DNA of 64,000 nucleotides from Heterostelium multicystogenum (lineage: Eukaryota; Evosea; Eumycetozoa; Acytosteliales; Acytosteliaceae). The notes beneath the pieces are model-generated. The model did not search any database and was not told the DNA's origin. It saw only the letters and a list, made by a program, of their open reading frames with translations. The stretch lies in NCBI GenBank assembly GCA_003667245.1, contig RCNN01000110.1, forward strand, positions 1 through 64,000, in the 5' to 3' direction. Numbering within the stretch: position 1 is the first letter of the stretch; each line of letters begins with the position of its first letter. A program made the translations under genes and the position numbers. Shown piece by piece: positions 48,766-59,231 of the stretch.

Positions 48766-49219
48766 GATTGATTGACTGATTCGAATGTACAAATTGATTG
48801 ATTGATTGATTGATATTTCAGTAATTTCTTAAGATATGAATGAAATTTAATTTAAGATATAATATTACTAATGTTACAACAAATTGGTTGTTTAAGAAGT
48901 CTAAGGTGGGAGTTGCCTCTTTGATTGATTTTTTTGCAAAAGATAACTGACTATTTGACTATCTAATTTTGCCAAAACTCAATTTACATCAAATTTTAGT
49001 TTAAATCTTACTTTGCAGACCATCCCAAAATCACATCAAATTGAATTGTGAAAATACAAAGAATTTCAGATTATTTTAAGAAAGACAAATAAAGTATCCA
49101 AAGTAATTTCCAAATTCTTTATTATTTATTATTATTATTATTTATTTGGAAGGATTGTGCTTGTGTTGTCGTTGATCGAACTTCGACAAACTATTCTGTG
49201 ACATCCAATCACTAGTACA
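48766..49219. promoter_or_regulatory. Shared divergent promoter region
   Basis: 454 bases between the TIR gene (minus) and the vezatin-like gene (plus). Contains a short (GATT) run at about 48793-48812 and ATT repeats at about 49118-49144. No gene seen. The head-to-head arrangement may allow co-regulation. Confidence 0.5.
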
Positions 49220-51873
49220 ATGAGTAGTAATAGCAATGAGATCAACGATGTTTTGTTTACTGGATCACCCTTAGACGAGTATCTTCAGTGTATATATTAA
49301 CTACTATCTATCTTTAAACTATAATAATAGTATTAACTAACTGATAAACTTGTTTTAATAGCATTATTAACAAATAATAATAATAATAATAATGCAAATC
49401 ATAGTTATAATGAATTAGAAGATATATATAACCATAGTAATAATAATACCAATAGTAATAGTAGTAATGATAATAGAGATGATAGTAATAGTTTGTTAAA
49501 TGAAATGATTCAAGCAGAATCTATAGATTTCAATCAATTACAACTACAAAAGATTGGTATTAATGATCATACTAATAATACCAGTAGTAATACACTAAAG
49601 CTTGATCAATCAACAAAACAAATAGAACATGACAATAATAGTAATAATGAGAATGAGAATGAGAATGATATATACAAATATATAATGAATACTGTATATA
49701 ATAATTATTGTAGATTTAGAGTAGAAATATTAGAATCAGATACTTTGTTACCTTCGGAATCACCTTTTATTAATCCAACATTGGTCTCACTCGATCTACC
49801 ACCTCCTGTTTATGTCGATCATAGCGATTTCGATAATAGCAACTATAAACTCAAGCGAAGCATCGATAGGAGAATGCTGCTTAGATATATCATCAATGAG
49901 CAATCATCTTTACCAGTGATAGCAATACTATCACTACTATCAATCTTTATCATATATATATCCTATTTGCTGTACAATTCAAGATCACCAATGAGTTATA
50001 TATTGTTGTTGCCACTTGTTGTATTTTGTAGTTGCTTCTATATAGGCAGAGTATACATCGGTATTGTCAATGACATTGATACTCTCAATGAGCAACTCAA
50101 GTCAATACACTCATTGTTCCAGCTGTCATTTAAGCATATTCATGCACAGCTCGACACCATAAGCCAGTCTATCAACTTGGTTCGAGAGGTGGAGCTGATA
50201 TCGAAAGGTTACAGGTTGTAGGTATTGATTGATTGAATATTTGTGTGAGGCGATTCGAATCGCACCTGGCAGTAAAACTAAACTAATATTCAAAGTTCAT
50301 CACCATTAATTCCTATTGAAAGGATAGAAATAGATAAAGATAAATCGGAAAAGTCATTGGTTCTTCGTGCATCTATTACAAAGATAATTCGACAATCCAC
50401 ACTGCTTTTCAATAGTGATCTTAAATGCTTCGCAAGTCAATTCATTGATCAACACTATTCAGATTCATATCTGAAATCACATATCGTTGAGGATTCAATC
50501 TATTTCAATGTTCTTAGCAACGGAGATGGCGAGCTTCCAAGCCAAGAGGAACAAGATAGTCAATTACCAATTCTAACTATCAAGTCCATTTTCTATCAAT
50601 ACCAAACCATTATATCGAATTACTATACTATGCTCATGTTTATATTGGCAGATCAACCAAACTGGCTTGCCAATAAACAAGGACTGCTAAAAGTAAACAA
50701 ATTCCACGAAATGTTGGAACACTCACTCAGTACTTTGGCAAACTCAGTTAGGGTTGAAACAAACACTTTAAAGAATATAATATCAAATGAAATATATGAT
50801 AACAGTAAGTATCATTTTATTACTGAAAAAAGTGACAACTACTAACTGAGTTCCATTTGGAATTACAGAGATAACAAAAAGAGTCTTTTTAAACAGACCA
50901 AAGAAAACTGTATTGGAATCTTTCTTATTCAATAATAATCAAATGTTGGAATCAGTTCAGTCATCAATTAACCCAACATTAACAAAAATCAATAATATTA
51001 TTGCACCACTGACGACTAAAGCTAAGTCGGCTTCTGACGCAGAAAATGAGACTTCTAGCTCATCTGGTACCAAGTTGGAGATTGATTTGCTTACTTTGGA
51101 TGATATTGTCAATAACTTTATTGTTGTAAAGAATGAGCTAAATAACAGCTTGAAATACTGGGAACAAGCAAATCGATCATTAATTGGCATAGTCAAGTCT
51201 GTAGATCGCGATCTACCAGAGATGTCAGAGGAAGAGGCAAAACAACGACTACAGCGGCTTATTGAATCACTTAGAAAGAATACACGATACACCGACGAGA
51301 TTGATGACACAGAGAATGATAGTGATTCAACTAGCAAAAAGCAATACATAGATTTAAATAGTATTGTTCACGAACCATTGGATGATGACGGTATATTTGA
51401 AGCATATACAGGAGCATTAGATGAAATTGATCAAGATGAGTTGGACTTTTATATGATACAACAACCAAAACAGCAGCCAATTGATGATACCCCAATTCCT
51501 GCTGGTGTTCCACCACCTCCACCACCATTGTTACCAGGTGGACAATTACCCAAAAAGAAGAACCCACCTAAAAGAACAGTATACGACCCCACTTATGTTG
51601 AAAGAAGCAGCTCAGAGAAAAAGGCTAAGGCAGCTACCTATTCTTTATTTACACCTGTAGTTGTAAGTTTAATTGTTAATTATATTATACTTCATTTGTA
51701 TTTACTTAACATTTTTATAGCCACCAGAAAAGAAGATGATAAATGAATTAAAATCAGTTTTGGACGTGATCACACTAAATAAAGAAAACAGGAAAAAGAA
51801 GCCAACCAATGAAGAAAGTAATGACCCCTCCAATGATGAATATAATAATCAAAATAATAATGAAATTCAATAA
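49220..51873 (+). CDS. Vezatin/Inp2-like membrane protein with putative myosin-binding domain
   Basis: Five exons (49220-49289, 49362-50214, 50296-50804, 50869-51662, 51721-51873) in consistent phase give 792 residues. An Asn-rich N-terminus is followed by two adjacent membrane helices (about 205-228 and 233-255; PVIAILSLLSIFIIYISYLL, YILLLPLVVFCSCFYIG). A helical domain then contains the vezatin/Inp2-type signature VREVELISKGY. Later come helices ending in an acidic block (EPLDDDGIFEAYTGALDEID), a polyproline stretch (PPPPPPLLPGG) and a basic tail. Vezatin and yeast Inp2 anchor class VII/V myosins to membranes; by analogy this could link a Dictyostelium-type myosin to a membrane. Intron 2 uses a non-consensus GTTGTA donor. 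Confidence 0.75.
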
Positions 51874-51958
51874 ATTGGATTATTGTTCATTTCACTCAAT
51901 TTTGATATAAATGACCAAAAACTTGTTTTATTTAGAGTATTTATACGAAGGCTAATAA

Positions 51959-52392
51959 TTATTTCTTTGAGTTGGGTAAACAATATCCAAATCCTACAGT
52001 ATCATAAGTACAAAAATAATTTGGTTTACACAAAACAAATTGACATTTCAATTGGCAGACATAATCTTTACAAACATGATTTCTTCCACATTTGGGATTA
52101 CAAGGTGATTCTGGCTCTTTTGGCTTTGGTGATGGTTTTCCATTTACATTATCAACTTCTTCAATATATTCTGTATATTCTAATTCGTCTAAACCTTCCA
52201 TGTTATCTATATTTTCAACAAACTTGTAGTCATCGGTATATTCGACATTATAATTTTCGGCTAAAATTAATTTATATTAGTTTAATGATAAACTAATAAT
52301 TATTAATCAGTCTGTAATAATAATATACCTAATACTATTGCAATTATTAAAGCCAGGAAAACTAAAAGTTTAATAAAAATAATATTTTTCAT
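51959..52392 (-). CDS. Small Cys-rich secreted or membrane-anchored protein
   Basis: Two exons (52392-52329 and 52260-51959) give 121 residues. An N-terminal apolar segment (MKNIIFIKLLVFLALIIAIV) is a signal peptide or anchor. An acidic stretch and a short Pro/Lys linker (GKPSPKPKEPESP) follow, then eight Cys with EGF-like spacing (CNPKCGRNHVC, CKDYVCQLKC, CKPNYFC...YC). Placed convergent with the vezatin-like gene, with 85 bases between stops. Likely extracellular; no family recognised. The exon junction (GTATAT donor) is supported by phase. Confidence 0.75.
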
Positions 52393-53118
52393 TCTTGATA
52401 TCTAAGATATTTTAAGTATGGTAATTTATAATTTATTAATTCATTTGAATGAGGTTATTTATATTGGATAATTTATTTGTAAAATTAATAGTAAATGGAA
52501 ATATTTTAATATTAACAAATATAGGTTGAACAAATAGTTTAAGTGTCCTTTTAAAATACATTACACAAGACAACTGAGTTTAATAAACTACAAATCGGAT
52601 AGTCAGATAAAAACAAAGAGATAAAATACAAATGAACTCCACCATTAAATATTTGATTGTTTAGTTGTGTTTAAGGAAAGTTATGGGTTTTTGTGATGGT
52701 GGTTAGTTTAATCAATCACTTTGTAGATTAAATATTTATAGTGGTGGTAATTACTTATATTAAAAAACCTATAAGAAATAAAAGAATTAGTTTCTCTTAA
52801 ATTGATATTTGAATAATAGAGAAATGATGATGTATAATATAATTACAATTATTTTTGAATAGTGAAATTTATTAACTGATACCAATATTGATATACTAAT
52901 ATGAGAGCCAACCAACAAAAACTTCATTTTGAGGTATTTTATTTTTATATATTACCTTGGATCATGCAAATATACAGAAATTATTGCAAATATATGTGTT
53001 ATTTTTTAAAGGCAATGGGATAACTTTAAAAATAGGTTTTTTTAATTTGTTTATTATCTATATTGATTCACTGTTGATTTATTTGTAGTTCTAATAAATA
53101 TTACTACTAAAAATAAAT
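52393..53118. other. Intergenic, AT-rich
   Basis: Divergent promoter region with no gene seen. Confidence 0.6.
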
Positions 53119-53497
53119 ATGGAACAAGGTAGTTCAGATAAAAAGAGAATTCTAGATGAGGACGAGCTTTATAAAGAACTTTGCAGGAATAGGAAGAAAA
53201 GAGCAACACTTTATTGGGGTACATTTGTTGAGGTATATATTCTATACACCTTTATATCAAATAAATGTATTAATTTTGATATTGTAGTGGATAAACCTCA
53301 ATTTCGAATATGTAGAGAATGCTCGTTCAAGTGATGATATACTTTCAAGCACAGAGTTTTGTTCTTGTGTTACTAGGTAACCTAGTAAACCATGAAGACT
53401 TTAAGAAATACACAAGATTTGATGCTAAACGTGCAACTTATGTTCTAGAAAACCATACATTTGACAAGATTAATCAAATATGGATCAGGAAAGTTTA
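53119..53497 (+). CDS. Small uncharacterised protein, two exons, one frameshift
   Basis: Exon 1 (53119-53232) encodes a charged N-terminus (MEQGSSDKKRILDEDELYKE) ending at a GTATAT donor. Exon 2 starts at 53288 with WINLNFEYVENARSSDD. A T4 run near 53357-53360 needs one base fewer for the reading to continue through LVNHEDFKKYTRFD to a stop at about 53497. The total would be about 107 residues. No signal peptide or motif recognised. Confidence 0.5.
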
Positions 53498-53602
53498 GAT
53501 ATATCAAACTTAAAACTAACATATACTTTCCTTTGAGAGTATGTTAAAATATTTATGATAAACAAACAATATTGTACTAATAATTCACTTTTTATCATTT
53601 TT

Positions 53603-53690
53603 ATTTATCATCATCAACATCGTCATCTTCACCATCAACATCATCATCATCATCATCAATTACTGCTTCACTTTCATTGTATCATTTAAT
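53603..53690 (-). other. Possible acidic C-terminal exon (Asp-rich)
   Basis: On the minus strand a GAT-repeat stretch reads ESEAVIDDDDDDVDGEDDDV and ends with DDK and a stop near 53603. No upstream minus-strand exon was found, so this may be only a simple repeat. Low confidence. Confidence 0.2.
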
Positions 53691-53709
53691 TAATATTGTT
53701 TAATTGTGT

Positions 53710-54010
53710 ACAAGGTTAAAGCAAATTCAAAACTAAAAACCTTATCGAATGTAGATACACAAACACCAACTTCAGAACCAATTGAATCAACCGAATCCAA
53801 ACCAACTATAACCGATACCACCCCACTGAGCCAACTCCAACTGAAACAACCCAGGCCCCAGCTGTACCAGTTACCGCTGAAGAGCCTCGTAAACCAGTTG
53901 GAGGTATCAACATTTTTGGAGATACTCCACCTACCGAAACCGTCAAGGACGATTTAAAATCGCAACATAACCATTCTCCAAATGATCAGGAGCAGGTTTG
54001 TGATAGTTAA
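53710..54010 (+). CDS. Thr/Pro/Glu-rich protein fragment
   Basis: Reading starts after an AG at about 53714 (VKANSKLKTLSNVDTQ), lacks an ATG, and changes frame in the CCCC run near 53822. It then continues as TEPTPTETTQAP and KPVGGINIFGDTPP to a stop at 54008-54010. Probably the last exon(s) of a gene whose first exon was not identified, or a remnant. The IFG-like motif is not assigned. Confidence 0.35.
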
Positions 54011-54371
54011 TCTTTTATGTTTTTTAGTATAATTTGTGACCAATTTGTACTAATATTAAATAATGACAAGATTAAATGCTTATAATTCAAAAGAAGATAG
54101 TTTTGAAGTGGGAGTTGGAATTCCAGATGAACTGTCAGATCTACAACTTATTCTTCATGTTGTGACCCCAAAAGCAAATTAAAATCAATTCAGTGTGAAC
54201 CAGCAGCTTTCAATCAATGCTTTGGTAATTACACAATCCAGCAATACAATCATATCAACAACAAAGTAAATGGTAGATGCCCAAATGCTGGAACTGTAGA
54301 CAAAACATGAACTTAAGCAAATAATGAATCTGCGGAGTGTGGTTAATTTTAACACAGTAGGCTCCACGAAA
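54011..54371. other. Intergenic with decayed-looking coding pieces
   Basis: Two short coding-like pieces lie here. A 39-codon frame with ATG sits at 54063-54182. An overlapping frame with four spaced Cys (FQCEPAAFNQCFGNY, GRCPNAG) ends at about 54309. Neither has splice support. They may be remnants of a secreted Cys-rich gene. Confidence 0.3.
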
Positions 54372-55503
54372 TTAATTTAGGCTTTTATTGTTATTTGATT
54401 CCTCTTTCTTTTTATTGATGGCTTCAGTGAGTACTCTAATTGTGTCGGTTCTTCCATATCTTGTTGCAACTGAAAGGGGAGTGTCTCCATCACAAGTTGC
54501 TTCTAAATCTGCTCCTTTATCGATGAATAGTTGGCATATTTCAAATTGTCCGTGTCTAGCAGCTATCAGCAATGGAGTTGAACCATCTTTTCTCTTTGCA
54601 TCAATTTGAATATTAGGGAAGCGAGAGAGCAATTCATTTATCAACTTAAGATTTCCATATTGCGATAGCACGTGTAGTACTGTTGTTCCATCTTCTAGAG
54701 TCAAGTTTACGTTGATATCTGGTGACTCCATTAATTTTATAGCAGTAGCAGCATGATGACGTGCACATGCTACATACAGTGGACTTGATCCATCCACCAT
54801 CTGAATGTTTGGTGATGCTTTGTAGTTCTGTAGTATTCCTACAGCTCTAATGAATCCGTTTTGTGCAGCGATTAGTAGTGGAGTGGCGCCATCACGTGTT
54901 CTAACGTCAGGCTTTGCTCCAGACTTCAATAAACGCTCCATTATAAAATAATTTGATATCTGTGTTGCTACATGTATAGGGTAATAGAACAGACGGTGTC
55001 TATTGGGGTCGGCACCTCGCGACAAAAGCAATGCAACTACTTCTTCCCTTCCTGTTTCCACCGCTACATAGAGGGGAGTTGCACCCTCGTCATCGACTTC
55101 TATATTTACATCTATACCAGTATCCAAGAGACGTCTGACTACCTGTGGGTATCCATACTGACAAGCACCAATCAAACCTGTAACTCTTTGACTTGGGTCG
55201 TGGTTCTGACTAAGTAGAAGCTCTACTGCCTCGATCTTTCCCTGTACACAAGCCACTGCCAATGGTGAAACACCATTATCCTCTGTTATATTTATATCTG
55301 CACCACAATCTATCAGTCTCTTTAGCAACTCAACATTACCGTGGTATGCAGCAAAGAAGGTTGCAGTGCAACCACCATCAAACTTTGAATTTACATCTAT
55401 ACGCAATTCATCTTTTTTTATCCAGTAAAGTGAATGCTCCTTTTGTATTGTTATCTTTGCACTTTTCAAACAATATTCTGCTATTCTGATTTGAATGAGA
55501 CAT
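54372..55503 (-). CDS. Ankyrin-repeat protein
   Basis: About 376 residues made almost entirely of ankyrin repeats (at least nine), for example TATFFAAYHGNVELLKRLID, GVSPLAVACVQGKIEAVELL, GATPLYVAVETGREEVVALL, GSTPLLIAARHGQFEICQLF. ATG at 55503 (MSHSNQNSRILFEKCKDNN). An A7 run near 55415 (T7 on the plus strand) breaks the frame between TLLDKK and DELRIDV. No other domain; ends in a Lys/Glu/Asn tail. A scaffold or binding protein; partner unknown. Confidence 0.88.
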
Positions 55504-55770
55504 TATATTATATTATATTATTAAATATTAAAGAATTGTTAATGCTCAAGCTATAATATCATATGTTAGATATGTCCAAAACTCAATTTCATTCGTTTTT
55601 ATTTTTATCCTGGTGTGAAGTCAATTTCCACATCTTTTTTTTTTTGTAATCCTGGTAAACTAAAGAAATTAAATGATTAAGTATCAAACAATTCCGAAAA
55701 TTGAAATGATGGACCATTATTACATCTATGATTCATTTATTATTAATAATAATATTTATATAATATTGTA
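55504..55770. other. Short intergenic region
   Basis: AT-rich promoter of the ankyrin gene and 3' flank of the F-box-like gene. No gene. Confidence 0.6.
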
Positions 55771-57244
55771 TTATTTTTTGATTTCATTTAAATGATTTAA
55801 CAAGTAATCGGCTGTGTCACGACATACAAATAAATGCCGGAGTGAATTGGTTTCCAGTTTCAGTGATTCTAATAAAAATTTACCACTAACATAAATAGTG
55901 ATCAGGCTGACAAGATTGAGTTGGTGATTGGTCGCTATTAATTCTGCCAATGGCTCTTCTACTGAATCATCTGGCAATCCATAGACCGACCTCAGGTAAA
56001 GTTCTTTAACAGTGTTGTTGAGTTTGAGCGCGCTGAATAGTTGGTTACACATCTTTGAGTCGAAAAGAGTCAAAGTCAAACTATTCAGTTTCTTTGTTGT
56101 AATAAGTGAATCGTAGAACATTTGATTGATATGAAAGAAATTCTCTAGTTTCAAACTGGTGATGGATTGGTTAGAAACCAATAGATCGCTAAAATGTGAT
56201 GCAATAATTTCAGATCCAGCCAAACGGTTGGCTCTCTTTTGACCTGACCAATCGTTGATGGAAAGCGATTCGATTCATCGTTTGATTCAGCTTGAGTGTG
56301 TCAAAGAGACACTTTGATTTTAGGAGGTATTCTTCGTTCTCTTGCTCTTGGCACATGTTGACGGAAATCTTGAGGATTTTCAGGTATTTCATTCCTTTGA
56401 TGACCTTGGCAATGATCCAAGGCTTGACACTGCTCAGCACTAACTTATAGATATTATTCAATTTATCAAAAGATAGCCAATCGTTTGGAGGAATATCTGA
56501 AAAGAAAAAAGGGAATGAGAACTGAGTCTTTGCCAAGGGTAGTTCTTTTTCAATGGCAGCCAGCACATCGATGCTACTGCTTACTGGGGTCTCGGGATGG
56601 CATATCAATATTGTTTCCAGCCACGTAATGTTTTGGCTCGGCTGTTTCAGAAATTTGATGGAAGACATGATGTCTGACCACTTTAGACAATTGGTAATGG
56701 TTGGAACGACTGAATATTGGAAGCGATTCTTATGTGGATGTTTCATTATGAAATTTTGGAGCAATACAATTTCAGACATAATTGTGACAGTCTGCAGTTT
56801 TCCACCATTGTACAATTTGTTGATGACTGAATCAAACCGCTTGCTCCAAGGATAGACATCGCGAATCGTCAGACGAGTTAGGTTGCTGGCCTGCAGCAAG
56901 CTGTATTTCGAATCCAAGATGTTCTTGAAATGGTCGAGATCCAATGACTGCTCTCTTTTGGCAATATCGAATTTCTCATTTCGTGTCATTCGGTAGAGAC
57001 CTGCTTTTGCAATTTTCGATTTTACGTTTATCTCGGCCATATATAAACGCAGCTCCAACCGGTCTATTAATTTCGAAAGATTGTTGAACCATTTCCATGA
57101 CACCAATGCTATATCGATAATAGAGTACGAGGGATATGGATCAGCTAGATTGTCTAATATGACATTGTCACCACAATATAACAGCTTATTTGGTTGTAAA
57201 TATGTAAATATATATTGTAATAATAAGTTATTTAATCTATCCAT
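55771..57244 (-). CDS. F-box/LRR-like protein, second family member, one frameshift
   Basis: About 490 residues. It starts with an F-box-like segment (MDRLNNLLLQYIFTYLQPN ... ALVSWKWFNNLSKLIDRL). LRR-like repeats follow (ITWLETILIC, LYKLVLSSVK, ITSLKLENFF, LNSLTLTLFD, VKELYLRSVY). Frame changes near 56215-56235. Similar in plan to 43043-44464. Putative SCF adaptor. ATG at 57244 is the first in the frame. Confidence 0.7.
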
Positions 57245-57851
57245 TGACTAATACTACTATATACACAGCTAACTAGTTATTAAACAATACTAGTATAAAT
57301 GAATTACATAAGCTTAACAAACTATGTATTCTTGTGCAATATTAACATGATCACCAAAATTTTTTGAAATTTTAGAAATTTGTATTTTTTTCAAAAAATA
57401 TGGAAAGTTGATAAATGCCTGTATTTATCTGAAGATGTTATGTTTCCAGAAAGTATCCTTCTCAAAATAATTGAAATTGAATATTAAATTATTTAAAGTT
57501 AATTTGATGGAATATCAATAGGTGTAGATTTAAATACTGTTAGTATTTATATGATTATTTTTATTTATTTACAATAAAATAACTAGACCTTTTTTAAGAA
57601 TCATATTCTCTTTTTCCATAATAAATAAAAACGAGATTAGTCTCCCAATTACCAAAAGAAAGAATACACAGTTATAAAAATTTCAAAATGGTTTAAATTG
57701 GTATATAACTAGACTTGGTTGACACCAAGAGAGAAAATTATTTCAGAAACTGGATTATTAAATGTTTTTAAAAATGATTCATTTCAGAAAAAAAATCTTT
57801 TTGATTACAAAGTTAACTAATAACAGTTAAATTCTTTATTTATTTAACTTG
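57245..57851. other. Intergenic, AT-rich
   Basis: No gene seen between two minus-strand genes. Confidence 0.6.
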
Positions 57852-59231
57852 TTAATCAGTGCAGTTCAAATTGGCATCTATTTCTTTTTGATAGTCAAAC
57901 CAAAAGATTTGATTATTCAAAGAGATACGATTGCCTTTAGCATGAGTAACAACATGTAAAATATTTTCAAGTTGAGATGGTTGATCCAAATTTGAGAATC
58001 TGGAAATCATCTTTCCAATTTGATGAAGGGTCATGTTTTTTTGAACTGCTTTTTGGACAAATAGAGTAGTGATTTTCATTGTTTCCAAGCACTGTACTCT
58101 TAATTCGGGAAGAGCATTTCTTAGGTATTGAATTTCAGAGTCAATATCAATCGAAAGAATTAATTCTCGTGTTTTCTTGTCGAATGGAACCTTTGACTGT
58201 GGGAAGTTGATCCAATCGAACCATGCATCCGAGAGTGAATTGGAACTTGGCAAGCAAAGGCTATGATCGATAGGAATTAACTTTACTTGATCATAGTCAT
58301 CGTATTCAACAAGCATGTTTCCAGAGTGACGATCGCAGTTGAACATAAGGCAATCGAGAAGACCGATTTTGTGTACATCGGCAACTGAAAACTTGGAGCA
58401 TCCGACTTCCTCAGCAGAGTCATCAAAGTCAATGTACTCTTGGAGCGATCCAATCTTTTTTACCTGTTGTCCATGGCTGTTCTTCCAGTATGGATGTGAA
58501 GCCTCGACTAAGGTAGTGGTTGGAACAGAGAAGTAGCCGCCTAGTCTCTGATCGAATAGATAGACGGCGACCTCTTTGTAGATTCCTTCACCCATAATTG
58601 TTCCATTTTTAAGACCGTTGTGCTGATTCTTTATGTTGGAGGAAATATGAGCAACAGGAGAGATGATTCCATTCTCCTCGTCCTTTGGCTTGAAGACTCC
58701 AACTTTTTTACCGGACTGTGATTTCATAAAGTATACACCCCCGCCTAGACCATTACCTTCTGATAGTATCGGTGAAAATTTACAGAGACCGCTTTGAGTC
58801 TTTTCGATTAAAGACATTTGATTTACATCGGGTTTGTTCAGATTGTTGTGATTGTTGGCTGGGTGGAAATGGTTGTGGTGATGGTGTTTGGATTTGTGGT
58901 TGGCGATCCTTGGACCAATGTAATAGTGGTCCAAAGCTAATGCTGATTCTCCACTGGTGCTGCTGTGAGGAGGTGGAGCGAGGTTTGGTTTGTGATGGTG
59001 TTGTTGTTGTGGTTGCTGTTGCTGTTGAAGTTCAACCTCATTGCTGCTGGCAACAACACTTGAGTCACGTGACTTGGCCAATCCAGTAGATGGATCTATA
59101 CTATTTACATTGGCTGCGGCACTGTTCGAAGCGAATCCAGCAAACTCTCTTCTTTGGGGAATTGGCGATTTGAAAATTTTATTGGCTTCCTCAACCGGTA
59201 AGTAAAGTGGTGTTGGTGCAATTGATACCAT
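57852..59231 (-). CDS. PI3/4-kinase-like catalytic domain protein (plant PI4K-gamma type)
   Basis: 459 residues, single exon. A Gln/His-rich N-terminal third (polyQ, HHHH) is followed by a kinase core. The glycine-rich start is GNGLGGGVYFMKSQSG with the ATP-binding Lys in VGVFKPKDEE. The catalytic loop is MFNCDRHSGNMLV (Asp/Asn pair) and the activation motif LIPIDHSLCLP. The family (PF00454-type, similar to plant PI4K gamma proteins) includes lipid kinases and some Ser/Thr protein kinases, so the substrate is uncertain. All catalytic residues appear intact. No membrane segment. Confidence 0.85.
   Translation of the reverse strand: MVSIAPTPLYLPVEEANKIFKSPIPQRREFAGFASNSAAANVNSIDPSTGLAKSRDSSVVASSNEVELQQQQQPQQQHHHKPNLAPPPHSSTSGESALALDHYYIGPRIANHKSKHHHHNHFHPANNHNNLNKPDVNQMSLIEKTQSGLCKFSPILSEGNGLGGGVYFMKSQSGKKVGVFKPKDEENGIISPVAHISSNIKNQHNGLKNGTIMGEGIYKEVAVYLFDQRLGGYFSVPTTTLVEASHPYWKNSHGQQVKKIGSLQEYIDFDDSAEEVGCSKFSVADVHKIGLLDCLMFNCDRHSGNMLVEYDDYDQVKLIPIDHSLCLPSSNSLSDAWFDWINFPQSKVPFDKKTRELILSIDIDSEIQYLRNALPELRVQCLETMKITTLFVQKAVQKNMTLHQIGKMISRFSNLDQPSQLENILHVVTHAKGNRISLNNQIFWFDYQKEIDANLNCTD

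Noticed and set aside
50262..50290. tRNA-like T-arm (GATTCGAATC) near a GC-rich patch
   Set aside because: No box A, anticodon arm or acceptor pairing could be built around it, and it lies inside an intron fixed by phase.
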